A DNA stretch of 64,000 nt, taken from contig CALBPI010000001.1 in assembly GCA_937899415.1 (NCBI GenBank), forward strand, positions 1-64,000, given 5' to 3'. A program made the translations under genes and the position numbers. Every line of letters starts with the position of its first letter. Position 1 is the first letter of the stretch. The notes under the pieces were generated by a model. It did not search any database and was not told the DNA's origin. It worked only from the letters and a program-made list of their open reading frames with translations. Shown in pieces: positions 25,170 through 33,980 of the stretch. Source of the stretch: an uncultured Gammaproteobacteria bacterium (GTDB lineage Bacteria; Pseudomonadota; Gammaproteobacteria; Steroidobacterales; Woeseiaceae).

Positions 25170-26774
25170 TCAGCCAGCCTGAATTCTGTTCATCAATTCG
25201 GGCGCCTGTTCGGCGAACATGATCGCCCCGACAAACACGACGACGAGTACAACCAAAGCGCCAGCGATGGCCATGTGTTCGAGCCGCTTCGTGCGGCGCG
25301 TGGATCGATCCTGCACGAGCTGAACAGCACCCAGCACGGGAATACCGCTCAGCGCCGTCAGCGACGTGCCCGTAAAGAACACGGGGTTCAGGAGGTTGAA
25401 GGCAAGACCGACGGCACCGCCGATTCCGAGTGCGGCAACCAGCACCACACTCAGAAAAATGACGCGCGGCGGCCCGACGGGCGTCTGCGCCGAGAATGGC
25501 GGATCGATGATGCGGAACTGAACGTCGTCAATGGTCTCGTCGATATCGTTGCCGATATTGGCAGCCTCGAGCTGTTGCAGGAACTGCTCGTAGTTGCGTT
25601 TGACCACATCATAGTCGCGGTTGAGACGACTGAGTTCCGCCTCGACCTGCGGAATCGTATTGACCTGCTCACTGAGCCGGGCAACGGCCTGCCGGTACTG
25701 CACCGCGCGCGCCTGCAACTCGACGATCTCAAGCTCCGTGGCGCCCAGCTGAATCTTCATGTTTTGGTACACGGGATTGCGGTCCAGCGGGTTGGATCGC
25801 GCGATAAGATCATCGGGGTCGCGCGCGGCGGCGGCATCCGCCTGCTGGCGTCTGAGCAGCTCAATGGTCTCTGTGATCTGGCCAATCCGCGGGTGTTTGT
25901 CCGTGTAGACAAGCCGCAGCTCCTCGAGCTGCGCCTCAAGCTCTGCGATCTTGCCGGAGCTGAACCCCTCGTCGCCGTCCAGCGATCCGGGCACTGCGTC
26001 GCCCGTGCCGAACACGGGCACTTCACCTTCGATCTGGCGCAACAGTTCTTCGCGGCGCTGCTGCGCGAGTCGAAGCCGGCTTTCCGTTTCGCTGAGGTTG
26101 CCCTGAGCGGCCTGCAGCCGGGCAAAGAAGTCACCCTGTTGATTGGGCATGTAAGCGACGTTTTCGCGTTTGAACTGTGCCAGGCGATCCTCGGCTTCCG
26201 TCAGACGTGCCTCGTAGTCGACGATCTTGTCTTCAAGGAAGATCTGGGCTGTGCCGGACTCATTTCTGTCGGCAACGAGCGAGTCCTCGACGAAGGTGTT
26301 GACCAGCGACTCGACGACGGCCACGGCCTTATCACGGTCAGCGTCCTCGAATGAAATACTGAAGACGTTTTCGAGATTGCCTGACACGCTGATGCGTTCC
26401 TGCAGGGACGAGAGCAGGCCCTCGAATTCGCGGTCAGAATCGGCGCGAAGGTCGAGGTCCGTCTCTCGCGCCACCTTGGCGAGATTGGGTCGGCTCAGCA
26501 TTTCTCGGGTCACGATGGCGACCTCACTGAGCACGTTCTGCGTCGGCGCGAGTCCTTCAACGAACGGACGAATCGCGTTCTCGGTATCGACGTAGATCCG
26601 CGCCGTGGCCTCGTAGGTGTCGGGCATTGAGTACACCGAGAACCAGCCAAACAGGGCGACCACCCAGGCCACCGCCAGGGCACGCCACTTGTACCGCCAG
26701 GTGCCACGGACCTGACCCTCGACCATGTCGAGAACGCCGCGTAGGTCGAAGCTGTCGTCGTTGGATGCGGGCAT
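25170..26774 (-). CDS. XrtA system polysaccharide chain-length determinant (Wzz domain)
   Basis: A 534-aa inner-membrane protein. An N-terminal transmembrane helix (ALAVAWVVALFGWFSVYSM, about residues 32-50) is followed by the Wzz domain YEATARIYVDTENAIRPFVE. A long coiled-coil-rich periplasmic part (about 170-400) contains YEARLTEAEDRLAQFKREN and AELEAQLEELRLVYTDKHP. The C-terminal helices (IFLSVVLVAALGIGGAVGL and the final hydrophobic stretch) close the structure. It forms the periplasmic co-polymerase with the tyrosine kinase and export lipoprotein encoded on either side. Confidence 0.94.
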   Translation of the reverse strand: MPASNDDSFDLRGVLDMVEGQVRGTWRYKWRALAVAWVVALFGWFSVYSMPDTYEATARIYVDTENAIRPFVEGLAPTQNVLSEVAIVTREMLSRPNLAKVARETDLDLRADSDREFEGLLSSLQERISVSGNLENVFSISFEDADRDKAVAVVESLVNTFVEDSLVADRNESGTAQIFLEDKIVDYEARLTEAEDRLAQFKRENVAYMPNQQGDFFARLQAAQGNLSETESRLRLAQQRREELLRQIEGEVPVFGTGDAVPGSLDGDEGFSSGKIAELEAQLEELRLVYTDKHPRIGQITETIELLRRQQADAAAARDPDDLIARSNPLDRNPVYQNMKIQLGATELEIVELQARAVQYRQAVARLSEQVNTIPQVEAELSRLNRDYDVVKRNYEQFLQQLEAANIGNDIDETIDDVQFRIIDPPFSAQTPVGPPRVIFLSVVLVAALGIGGAVGLAFNLLNPVFFTGTSLTALSGIPVLGAVQLVQDRSTRRTKRLEHMAIAGALVVLVVVFVGAIMFAEQAPELMNRIQAG

Positions 26775-26796
26775 AGGATTCAGTCTCGCTTGTCGA

Positions 26797-27432
26797 TCAG
26801 AAGAACGACTCGGGGATAATCAGGACATCACCAGGCAACATGCGAATATTCTGGTTCATGCGGCCGTTATTCAGCAGGTCATTGATGCGCACACGAATCA
26901 CCTGTTCCTCGCCGTCCACTTTGCGCACGACCTGCGCCTTGTTACCCGCCGCGAACTCGGACAAGCCGCCCACGGCAATCATGACGTCGAGCAAGGTCAT
27001 GCCGTTGCGGTACGGCAGCGACTGCGGCTGCGTGGCTTGACCAACGACGCGAATCTGGCTTTGGAACTCACCCACGAAGTTACGCACCATCACGGTGACC
27101 GTGGGCGTACGAACGTACTCAGCCAGGGCCTGCTCGACATCACGCGCTAGCTTGGTGGGCGTCTTGCCCGCTGCCGTCAAGTCTTCAACGAGCGGTGTGG
27201 AGATATCGCCGTCGGGTCGTACAACGACATCCGTCGTGAGGTCCGGGTGGCCCCATACGAACACCGACAGGCTGTCGCCCGGCCCGATAATGTAGTCAGC
27301 GGCTTCCGCGGGCTCCGGCGCCCCCGTGATATCGGCCGCGGGGACACCGCCGGCACAACCCGCCACCAGCGTCGCCAGTGCGACGATGACTCCTGCGAAC
27401 CCCTTCATGACCTTGCTGCTCCCGCCCTTCAT
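26797..27432 (-). CDS. XrtA-associated polysaccharide export lipoprotein (Wza-like)
   Basis: A 211-aa lipoprotein with lipobox LVAGC after a signal helix. It has the Poly_export domain (YIIGPGDSLSVFVWGHPDL and VVRPDGDISTPLVEDLTA) and one SLBB unit (IRVVGQATQPQSLPYRNG, LLDVMIAVGGLSEFA). It ends in PGDVLIIPESFF. It should form or feed the outer-membrane channel for the polymer. The ATG at 27432 overlaps the prsT stop (TAATG); the ATG at 27408, with GGGAG upstream, is an equally possible start. Confidence 0.93.
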   Translation of the reverse strand: MKGGSSKVMKGFAGVIVALATLVAGCAGGVPAADITGAPEPAEAADYIIGPGDSLSVFVWGHPDLTTDVVVRPDGDISTPLVEDLTAAGKTPTKLARDVEQALAEYVRTPTVTVMVRNFVGEFQSQIRVVGQATQPQSLPYRNGMTLLDVMIAVGGLSEFAAGNKAQVVRKVDGEEQVIRVRINDLLNNGRMNQNIRMLPGDVLIIPESFF

Positions 27433-30224
27433 TACAACCGGTCGCGCAGCGCTTGCGCCTCTGCACGACCCATAAACTCGACGTCACCAGCCAGGGCGCT
27501 GTCGAGCAATTCTCTTGCGCGCTGCGCATTGCCTTGTTCCGCGGCGACGTAGGCCAGATGCCAGGCTACTTCGCGGTTCTGCGGGATCTTCGAGAACGCC
27601 GACTCGAGCAACGGCAAGGCCTCGTCGGTCTGGCCCTGTCGGGCAAGAATCCATCCAAGCGTGTCCGCAATGGCCGGGTTGTCGCCGTCGGCCTCATAGG
27701 CAGCCCGCGCATGCACCACCGCACCGTCGTTACCATTGGCGAACAGCGTCCAGGCCAGGTTGTTGCGCAACAGTGCGTTGTCCGGCGCGATGGCTACGGC
27801 CCGCTCGTACTGGGGAATCGCCTTTGCGTAGTCACCCAGCTGCTGGTAGCCCTGCGCAAGCAACACCTTGCTGGGCAGGTGATCCGGCGCCTCGGTGCTG
27901 AATGCTTCGGCCAGCGACATCGGTGACGCCAGATCGCCGGTCAAACCGGCCACAGCGTGACGCGCGGCCGTGTTCCAGGACTTGCGCCGTTGCCAGGCGC
28001 GCTCAAACGCCTCGGCAGCCGCGGCGGTCTCTTCGCGCGCGAGCTTGAGCTCACCCTCTACGAGATATGGGTAGTCGAGCGAGCCGTCTTTACTTTTCCA
28101 ATCGTCGATAAGCTGGGTGGCCTGACCGTATTCGCCGCCGCGCACATAGAGCATCGCCAGCATCATGTCCGAGCGCAGGTCACTGGCGCCGCGTCGCGTC
28201 GCGCGCCGCAGCACGGTGCGCGCGTCATCGGCCCGGTTCGACGCCAGGTAAGCCAGCGCCAGGCCGCGATAACCGCCTGGAAGCGTTTCATCCATGCCGA
28301 TGACGGCACCAAACTGCTCGGTCGCGTCTTCGACTTCGCCCGACGCGAGGCTGATTTCGCCCAGCATCAGCGCAAGGGTGGTGTCGTTGGGCGCGCTCTG
28401 CATCGCCGAGACAATCGTCGTGCGCGCAGACGACAACGCACCCTCCTCGATCTGCAAACGCGCCAGTCGCGCGGCCACCGAGGTCGCGCTCGGATCTGCC
28501 TGGACCGCACGCTTCAGCCACTCAACAGCCGCCGTGCGGTCGCCCGATAACAGCGCTACCTGCGAGAGCCCGAGGAACGCACCAACGTCATCGGGCAATA
28601 ACTCGAGCGATTGATTCAGCAAGGCATTGGCCGCGTCGTAGTCACCCTGCGATGCCGCGACACGGGCCAGGTTCTTGAGCGGCACGGGATCCTCGGGCGA
28701 CAACTCCGACGCTGCCGTAAACCGTGTCTGGGCGAGCTCGAGGTTGCCCAGCCGGATGGCAATGTCACCGGCCATCATGAGCGCCACGGGCTCCTCCGGA
28801 TAGTCGCTGGCCAGCTTGGAAGCCGTGATCGACGCCGCGTTGAAGTCGCCGCTGCGTACCTGTGTCAGCGTCATGAGGATGTCGCGACGCATGGCGACAC
28901 CCGACTCCCCGGTCTCCAGTTGCGACAGCACCTCGTCGGCCTCTTTCAGGCGACCTGCTGCCGAGTACGCCGTTGCGAGGTCGAGCAACAGCAGCGCGTT
29001 GTCGGGGAAGCGCGATACGTTGCGCTCCGCCACGAGGATCGAGTCCTCGATAGAGCCTGACGCGAGCGTGATGCGCAGTGCTGAAGACAAAGCCTCGGGG
29101 TCTTCGCTGCCCTCGATGAGCGGTGCCAGCGTGTCGATGATGGGTTCGGGGCGGTCGAGCTGCCTGCGAACTTCCGCGAGAACGAGAACGGACTCCGACC
29201 CCACACCCTCGGTGCGATAGATCGACGACAGCATCATGTCCGCCTGCGCGTATTCGCCAAGCTTGTAGTGCACGAAACCGAGCAGCTCCCGGACCTGCGG
29301 TGCATCAAACTGCTTCTGAGTCTGCTGAAGCAACGCCTTCGATGCCTCCCAGTCCTCCTCGAGGAATTCGATCTTGGCGGCGCGGAATGTCGTGCCCCAG
29401 GCCTCAGGCGCGATGGCCTGTAATTCGGACAGACGGGCGCGGGCCGTGTCGCCGTCGCTGCTGCCGAGTGCGATATCAAACAGGCCCTGGAGCGGCGCAA
29501 TGGCCTCCGACGGATTGTCGTTACTGCGGGCGATGGACAAGCCCTGCTCAAAATCTGCGGTGGCCGCATCCATCTGCTGACGGATGACGTTGTAGCGCGC
29601 GGACAGCAGCCACAGGCTGACTTCCTCCGGGGCGTCCTGCTTGAGTTGCTCGATCATGAGGCTCGCATTGTTGAGCTCACCTTTATCAAGCGCGATACCG
29701 AGCAGCGCCAGCCGCGCCTTGACCAGCGAGCTGTCCAGCCGCACGGCTTCCTCGAGCGATTCAATTGCGGCGTCGCTGTCGCCAAGCGCACGCTGCGCAC
29801 GACCCCGAAGCAGGAACAGCCCCGGCCGGTCATCCACGGCAAGACTCTCAGGCGGAAACTCCTCGAGCAGTGCTTCGAAGTTCTGTTGCAGTGCCACCGA
29901 TTGCGCGAGCTCGAGGCCGACATCGTCAAGCGTCAGACCGAGATCAAGTGCGCGGCGGAATTCCTTCTCGGCGGAAGCGCCGTCGCCAACGTTGAGCGCC
30001 GAGCGCGCTAGCAGCAATCGTGCTTCTAAGTTTCTGCTGTCGTTTTGAAGTACGGCGCGCGCATCAATGGCGGCAGCGCGGTAGTCCCCCGCCTCGAATG
30101 CCGCGTTGGCGCGCTCCATGCGGCCGGCGTCGTCTACGCCGCAGCCCGCAACGGCCATCACTGCAGCGAGGCACAGCCCCTGTCCCAGGCGACGAAGCCC
30201 CGTCTGGCGTCTTACCCGTGTCAT
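27432..30224 (-). CDS. prsT: PEP-CTERM system TPR-repeat lipoprotein PrsT
   Basis: A 930-aa lipoprotein from the ATG at 30224 (GGGGA 5 nt upstream). The signal peptide LCLAAVMAVAGC carries a lipobox. The mature part is a run of about 20 TPR units, for example RMERANAAFEAGDYRAAAID at the N-terminus and YLLASNRADDARTVLRR-like helices later, ending with YVAAEQGNAQRARELLDSAL. PrsT proteins accompany XrtA systems and are thought to scaffold the export machinery in the periplasm. It heads the large minus-strand operon behind a 350-nt leader that contains a CRP-type palindrome. Confidence 0.93.
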   Translation of the reverse strand: MTRVRRQTGLRRLGQGLCLAAVMAVAGCGVDDAGRMERANAAFEAGDYRAAAIDARAVLQNDSRNLEARLLLARSALNVGDGASAEKEFRRALDLGLTLDDVGLELAQSVALQQNFEALLEEFPPESLAVDDRPGLFLLRGRAQRALGDSDAAIESLEEAVRLDSSLVKARLALLGIALDKGELNNASLMIEQLKQDAPEEVSLWLLSARYNVIRQQMDAATADFEQGLSIARSNDNPSEAIAPLQGLFDIALGSSDGDTARARLSELQAIAPEAWGTTFRAAKIEFLEEDWEASKALLQQTQKQFDAPQVRELLGFVHYKLGEYAQADMMLSSIYRTEGVGSESVLVLAEVRRQLDRPEPIIDTLAPLIEGSEDPEALSSALRITLASGSIEDSILVAERNVSRFPDNALLLLDLATAYSAAGRLKEADEVLSQLETGESGVAMRRDILMTLTQVRSGDFNAASITASKLASDYPEEPVALMMAGDIAIRLGNLELAQTRFTAASELSPEDPVPLKNLARVAASQGDYDAANALLNQSLELLPDDVGAFLGLSQVALLSGDRTAAVEWLKRAVQADPSATSVAARLARLQIEEGALSSARTTIVSAMQSAPNDTTLALMLGEISLASGEVEDATEQFGAVIGMDETLPGGYRGLALAYLASNRADDARTVLRRATRRGASDLRSDMMLAMLYVRGGEYGQATQLIDDWKSKDGSLDYPYLVEGELKLAREETAAAAEAFERAWQRRKSWNTAARHAVAGLTGDLASPMSLAEAFSTEAPDHLPSKVLLAQGYQQLGDYAKAIPQYERAVAIAPDNALLRNNLAWTLFANGNDGAVVHARAAYEADGDNPAIADTLGWILARQGQTDEALPLLESAFSKIPQNREVAWHLAYVAAEQGNAQRARELLDSALAGDVEFMGRAEAQALRDRL

Positions 30225-30419
30225 CGTGTTCCCCACTCGTCCCCGTGCATTTGAACGGTCATGCCGGACGTCGTTCCCGAATCGTGCGGCCAGCTCGTTA
30301 CAGATCCGTTGCAAGAGCGCGGCGCTGGTCGTTGCACGGACGTCGCGGTCCGGACGCCCATCCCACCGCATCGTATCCAAGACGCGGCTCGCAAACCGTG
30401 TGGCAGGCCCGCCGCAAAG

Positions 30420-30435
30420 TGTGAACTGCGTCACA
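30420..30435. promoter_or_regulatory. CRP/FNR-family operator (perfect TGTGA-N6-TCACA)
   Basis: TGTGAACTGCGTCACA matches both half-sites of the CRP consensus exactly and is flanked by A-runs (AAAG before, AAAAC after). It lies about 185-195 bp upstream of prsT. CRP-family proteins, including c-di-GMP-responsive Clp of xanthomonads, use this site. Which family member binds here is unknown. Confidence 0.55.
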
Positions 30436-30548
30436 AAACGCCAGGCCCCCCGAAAGGGTCGCTGTCGCCACCTGGCCCGTAATCTCACAATGGTCTGACA
30501 CCAGCGAACCCCGAGGGTCCCCGGCATGGTGCCAGTTAACATATTGGC

Positions 30549-30564
30549 GGCCGCCGCTGCGGCC
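30549..30564 (-). terminator. Hairpin after the tRNA-like gene
   Basis: A 6-bp GC stem (GGCCGC / GCGGCC) with a 4-nt loop begins 17 nt after the CCA end of the tRNA-like gene. No T-run follows. It could be a processing or termination signal separating the tRNA from prsT. Confidence 0.35.
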
Positions 30565-30580
30565 TGTCCCTTGTCAAAAT

Positions 30581-30656
30581 TGGTAGGCGCGGGTAGGACT
30601 CGAACCTCCGACCATTGCCGTGTATTGGCAGTGCTCTACCCCTGAGCTACGCGCCT
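30581..30656 (-). tRNA. tRNA-like gene with aberrant anticodon loop
   Basis: The minus strand folds as a 76-nt tRNA. The 7-bp acceptor stem is perfect (AGGCGCG/CGCGCCT), with U8, a perfect D stem GCTC/GAGC, the T-loop TTCGAGT and an encoded CCA end. The anticodon arm is TGCC-AATACAC-GGCA, so position 33 is A instead of the invariant U; the anticodon would be TAC (Val) if numbering is standard. The C27-A43 pair is mismatched, and the T stem (GGAGG/CCTaCC) needs a bulged A. It may be a degenerate tRNA, a special-purpose tRNA, or a tRNA-derived RNA. Confidence 0.6.
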
Positions 30657-30763
30657 GTTTTGTTGAATCTTAAGCACATGGGCCACCCCCTTCAAGGAAC
30701 AGGCTCCGCAGTTCCTGAAACCTGCTACCCTTTCGCCGCGAACCACTACCCTGACCCGAGACC

Positions 30764-31867
30764 ATGTCGCGAATTCCTGTACATCTCGTGGCGGCCGCAC
30801 GGCCCAATTTTATGAAGGTTGCGCCGCTCTATCACGCACTCGCCGCAACCGACTGGGCAGCACCTGTCATCGTGCACACGGGCCAGCACTACGACTACAA
30901 CATGTCGGACGCGTTTTTTGCCGATCTCGGGCTGCCTGAGCCCGGATTTCACCTGGGCGTGGGGTCCGGTTCGCACGGCGAGCAGACGGGTCGCGTGATG
31001 ATCGAGTACGAGAAGGTGTGCCTGAAGCATCGCCCGGCCTGCGTGATCGTGGTCGGTGACGTCAATTCAACGATTGCCTGCGCCATGTCCGCCGCGAAAC
31101 TGCATGTACCCGTCGTCCATCTGGAGGCCGGTTTGCGCAGCAATGATCGCGGCATGCCGGAGGAACTCAATCGCCTCGCCACTGACGCGATCTCAGACCT
31201 GCTCTGGACGCCCTCACCTGACGCGGACGAGAACCTTCGCGGCGAGGGCAAACCCGACACGGCGTTTGAGTGCGTCGGCAACATCATGCTCGACTCGTTC
31301 GAGCTCTTGCGCAGCCGCATCGAGGCGGCGGGCGCAGACATCGATCTCGATCTGCCGGAGCGCTTTGGCGTCATGACGCTACACCGGCCATCGAACGTCG
31401 ACGACGAAGCGACGCTGTCACACATCATCGACGGCCTGACGCATATCGCTGCCAACCAGATTCCGCTGCTCTTCGTGGCACACCCGCGCACGCGCGAGCG
31501 CCTGACGCGGTTTAACCTGCTCGACCGGCTCACCGATGCGCCGGGGCTCACAGTGCTCGAGCCGCTGTCCTATGTCCCCTTTATGCACCTCGTCACCAAG
31601 AGCGCGCTTTGCATTACGGATTCCGGCGGTCTGCAGGAGGAAACGACCTACCTCGGCATTCCCTGCCTGACGCTGCGCCCCAACACAGAACGCCCGGTGA
31701 CGATCACGATGGGGACCAATCGGCTGGTCACGCCCGACACCCTGAAGGACAGTGTCACCGAAGCCCTGTCCGGCGCATGGCCCACGGGTCGTCGTCCCGA
31801 GCTTTGGGATGGCGCCACGGCATCGCGCTGTGTCGCGAGCCTGAAGCGCTTTCTCGACCGCGTGTAG
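30764..31867 (+). CDS. wecB: UDP-N-acetylglucosamine 2-epimerase (non-hydrolysing)
   Basis: A 367-aa enzyme of the WecB family, interconverting UDP-GlcNAc and UDP-ManNAc in the cytoplasm. Recognisable segments are AARPNFMKVAPLYHAL, HTGQHYDYNMSDAFF, VGDVNSTIACAMSAAKL, HLEAGLRSNDRGMPEELNR and the UDP site SGGLQEETTYLGIPCLTLR. Length and motifs are normal for the family. It converges with prsK, leaving only 3 nt between the stops, and supplies ManNAc-type precursors to the neighbouring pathway. Confidence 0.96.
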   Translation: MSRIPVHLVAAARPNFMKVAPLYHALAATDWAAPVIVHTGQHYDYNMSDAFFADLGLPEPGFHLGVGSGSHGEQTGRVMIEYEKVCLKHRPACVIVVGDVNSTIACAMSAAKLHVPVVHLEAGLRSNDRGMPEELNRLATDAISDLLWTPSPDADENLRGEGKPDTAFECVGNIMLDSFELLRSRIEAAGADIDLDLPERFGVMTLHRPSNVDDEATLSHIIDGLTHIAANQIPLLFVAHPRTRERLTRFNLLDRLTDAPGLTVLEPLSYVPFMHLVTKSALCITDSGGLQEETTYLGIPCLTLRPNTERPVTITMGTNRLVTPDTLKDSVTEALSGAWPTGRRPELWDGATASRCVASLKRFLDRV

Positions 31868-31870
31868 TCG

Positions 31871-33940
31871 TTAGCCCGACGCTTCCTGCAGCGAAGCGAG
31901 CAGCGGCAGCGATACGATAAACGTTGTGCCCTTGCCGGGCGCACTGTCGACGGTGACCACACCGCCGAAACTCTGCACGGCGTCGCGCGCCTGGAAGACC
32001 CCGATACCCATGCCTTGTGCGCCCTTCGTGCTCACGAAGGGCTCGAAGAGCTTGGTGTCGATGAACTCGCGCGTCATCCCGGCACCCGAATCCTGGATGT
32101 CGATACGCGCCCGCGCGGCGGTATCCTGGGCGCCTGGCTCCGCGCGCAGCGTGACCACGATCTCACCGTCCACGGGCGTTGCATCCTGTGCATTGCGCAG
32201 CAAGTGCTGGAGCGCCGAACCGAGCCGTTCGCCGTCACCGAATACGGGCATGGGATCGTCGCCCGCCTCATTGGCGAGGCGCGGTTCGGGTTGGCGGTCG
32301 CTGACATCGGCACAGACCTTCTCGAGCAAGGTCACAAGATCCAGCGAACGCGTCGTCTCGCCGGCGCGACCGGATTCGAGCTGGCCGAGCAGACGACGCA
32401 TACGCTTTACGGAGTTATCGATGGTGGCAATGGCATCATCGATGAACTCAGGATCGTCCTTGTGACGCTTGGCATTGGCTACCACCAGGGACTGCTGCGC
32501 GATGAGGTTCTTGAGATCGTGCATCACGTAGGCCGAGAACTTGTTAAAGACCTCGAACTGCCGGGCCTGGGTCAGATCGCGCTGAATCCGGCTTTGCTCC
32601 AGGAACACAGCGAGCTGGCGACCCACCGTGCGGAACAGGTCGTGGTCTTCGTAGTTGAGATCCGGCAGTCCGGCGGGCCGGATGATGGCCGCAAACCCCG
32701 TTAATGCATCGTCGAGCACGACTGGCACGATGATCCGGTCCGCAAGGAGGTCCCGCGCCTCGGCATCGTCGAGCGCGTCCCGATACGCTTTGGGGTTTTT
32801 CTGTGCCTCACGATCGTCCAGCACCCAGCCCGAGTGTTCGAGAAATGCCACGATCGGGTGTTCGGCCGCGATGCGCTCGGGTGCCTGGCCCTCACCCGCC
32901 GATGCGGCGCGCCGGTAGACACCCGTGTCAGGCTCGCGCAGCCAGAGCGCGCCGCCGTCGCTGTCGAGGATGCCAACCAGGGAGTCGAGACACAGGTCGG
33001 GCATGGGTGCCCGCGCCGAGTCCTGCGCCAGGCGCCGGATCAGCGTCATCCACTCCTCACGGTAGTCGTAGCGATTCGCGTAGAAGTGCGTTGCTAGGAA
33101 CACCTTGAGTCGGCGCCGGAGCTGCTGGGAGAACAGCATGAGCACCAGCAGGATGATGCTTGCGGAAAGGAACACGATGCGCAACGCCCCGCCCCAGTCG
33201 CCACCCAGGCGCTGCATAAATAGGCTGCCAAAGGCGACGAGCATGAGGTAGGCGCCGACACCGATGAGGCTTGCCGAATAGAACACCACCTGGCGCGAGA
33301 CGAACAAACCGGCTTCCCAGTCGGGGTTGCGCTTGAGCGCGAGCAGCAGCGGCAGGACGACTATGGCGTTGACGAAGCCACGCGCCGCCCAGATCTGTGC
33401 GTCAAGCCGTCCCGCCATGAGCAGGTTGGCGTAGGTGAACAGGTCGAAGACGAACACGGCGCCGAATGACACCGCGACAAGCGAGGCCGCACGCCGGTTG
33501 AGCAGTGACGGGTTGCGATAGACCTGCTCGACGGCGAGCAGACCCAGCAGCGAAATCGCGACGATGAAGTAGTAGGCGAACTGGAAGCCGACCGTCTGAT
33601 CGCTTGCGGTGCGCCAGCCGATAAACGCCGAAACCAGCGGGATGAGCCAGGGCAGCAACGCGAAACTGCGCCGCCAGCCCGAGCGTTCGTGCCGCTGGAT
33701 GAGTTGTCCCAGGAACAACAGAATCGCAAACGCGTGCAAACCGTCGACGGCAACCAGCGCGCCAAGGGGCATGCCACGCCCCGCCGTGAGCGCCATGCCG
33801 ACGCCCCAGGCGGCCATGATCCCGGCCAGCGCAACGAGATAGTTGAACGGCCAGCGCAGACTGCGGCCCGCAAGCAGGAACACGGCCATGCCGGCGTAGG
33901 CAAACGCCGCGATCGAATAACCCAGGGTGACGAGCGTCAT
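31871..33940 (-). CDS. prsK: XrtA/PEP-CTERM system histidine kinase PrsK
   Basis: A 689-aa membrane sensor kinase. About eight or nine transmembrane helices fill residues 1-270. A GAF-like domain follows (about 300-450). The phosphoacceptor His is near residue 473 in YVMHDLKNLIAQQSLVV. The HATPase domain has GDGERLGSALQHLLRNAQDA (N box), DSGAGMT and KGAQGMGIGVFQAR (G boxes). PrsK normally phosphorylates PrsR, a sigma-54 activator of EPS and PEP-CTERM genes. No response regulator is encoded beside it or elsewhere in this window, so the partner must lie outside. Confidence 0.93.
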   Translation of the reverse strand: MTLVTLGYSIAAFAYAGMAVFLLAGRSLRWPFNYLVALAGIMAAWGVGMALTAGRGMPLGALVAVDGLHAFAILLFLGQLIQRHERSGWRRSFALLPWLIPLVSAFIGWRTASDQTVGFQFAYYFIVAISLLGLLAVEQVYRNPSLLNRRAASLVAVSFGAVFVFDLFTYANLLMAGRLDAQIWAARGFVNAIVVLPLLLALKRNPDWEAGLFVSRQVVFYSASLIGVGAYLMLVAFGSLFMQRLGGDWGGALRIVFLSASIILLVLMLFSQQLRRRLKVFLATHFYANRYDYREEWMTLIRRLAQDSARAPMPDLCLDSLVGILDSDGGALWLREPDTGVYRRAASAGEGQAPERIAAEHPIVAFLEHSGWVLDDREAQKNPKAYRDALDDAEARDLLADRIIVPVVLDDALTGFAAIIRPAGLPDLNYEDHDLFRTVGRQLAVFLEQSRIQRDLTQARQFEVFNKFSAYVMHDLKNLIAQQSLVVANAKRHKDDPEFIDDAIATIDNSVKRMRRLLGQLESGRAGETTRSLDLVTLLEKVCADVSDRQPEPRLANEAGDDPMPVFGDGERLGSALQHLLRNAQDATPVDGEIVVTLRAEPGAQDTAARARIDIQDSGAGMTREFIDTKLFEPFVSTKGAQGMGIGVFQARDAVQSFGGVVTVDSAPGKGTTFIVSLPLLASLQEASG

Positions 33941-33980
33941 GGCGCCGACTATACCGCGCCGCGCCCGCGATGCTTACTGA

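Larger units (their letters stand above)
30225..30763. other. Regulatory/RNA region between prsT and wecB
   Basis: No protein gene is supported here. The 539 nt contain a CRP-type palindrome (30420-30435), a hairpin GCCAGG/CCTGGC (30440-30476) enclosing CCC-GAAA-GGG in the prsT leader, a GC hairpin (30549-30564) and the tRNA-like gene (30581-30656). A further ~100 nt run up to wecB. Confidence 0.65.

Noticed and set aside
30520-30545. TGGCACC on the minus strand as a sigma-54 promoter for prsT
   Set aside because: The -24 half fits but the -12 half is CGGG instead of TTGC at the required spacing. A similar TGGCACC at about 44412 (plus) also fails at -12.
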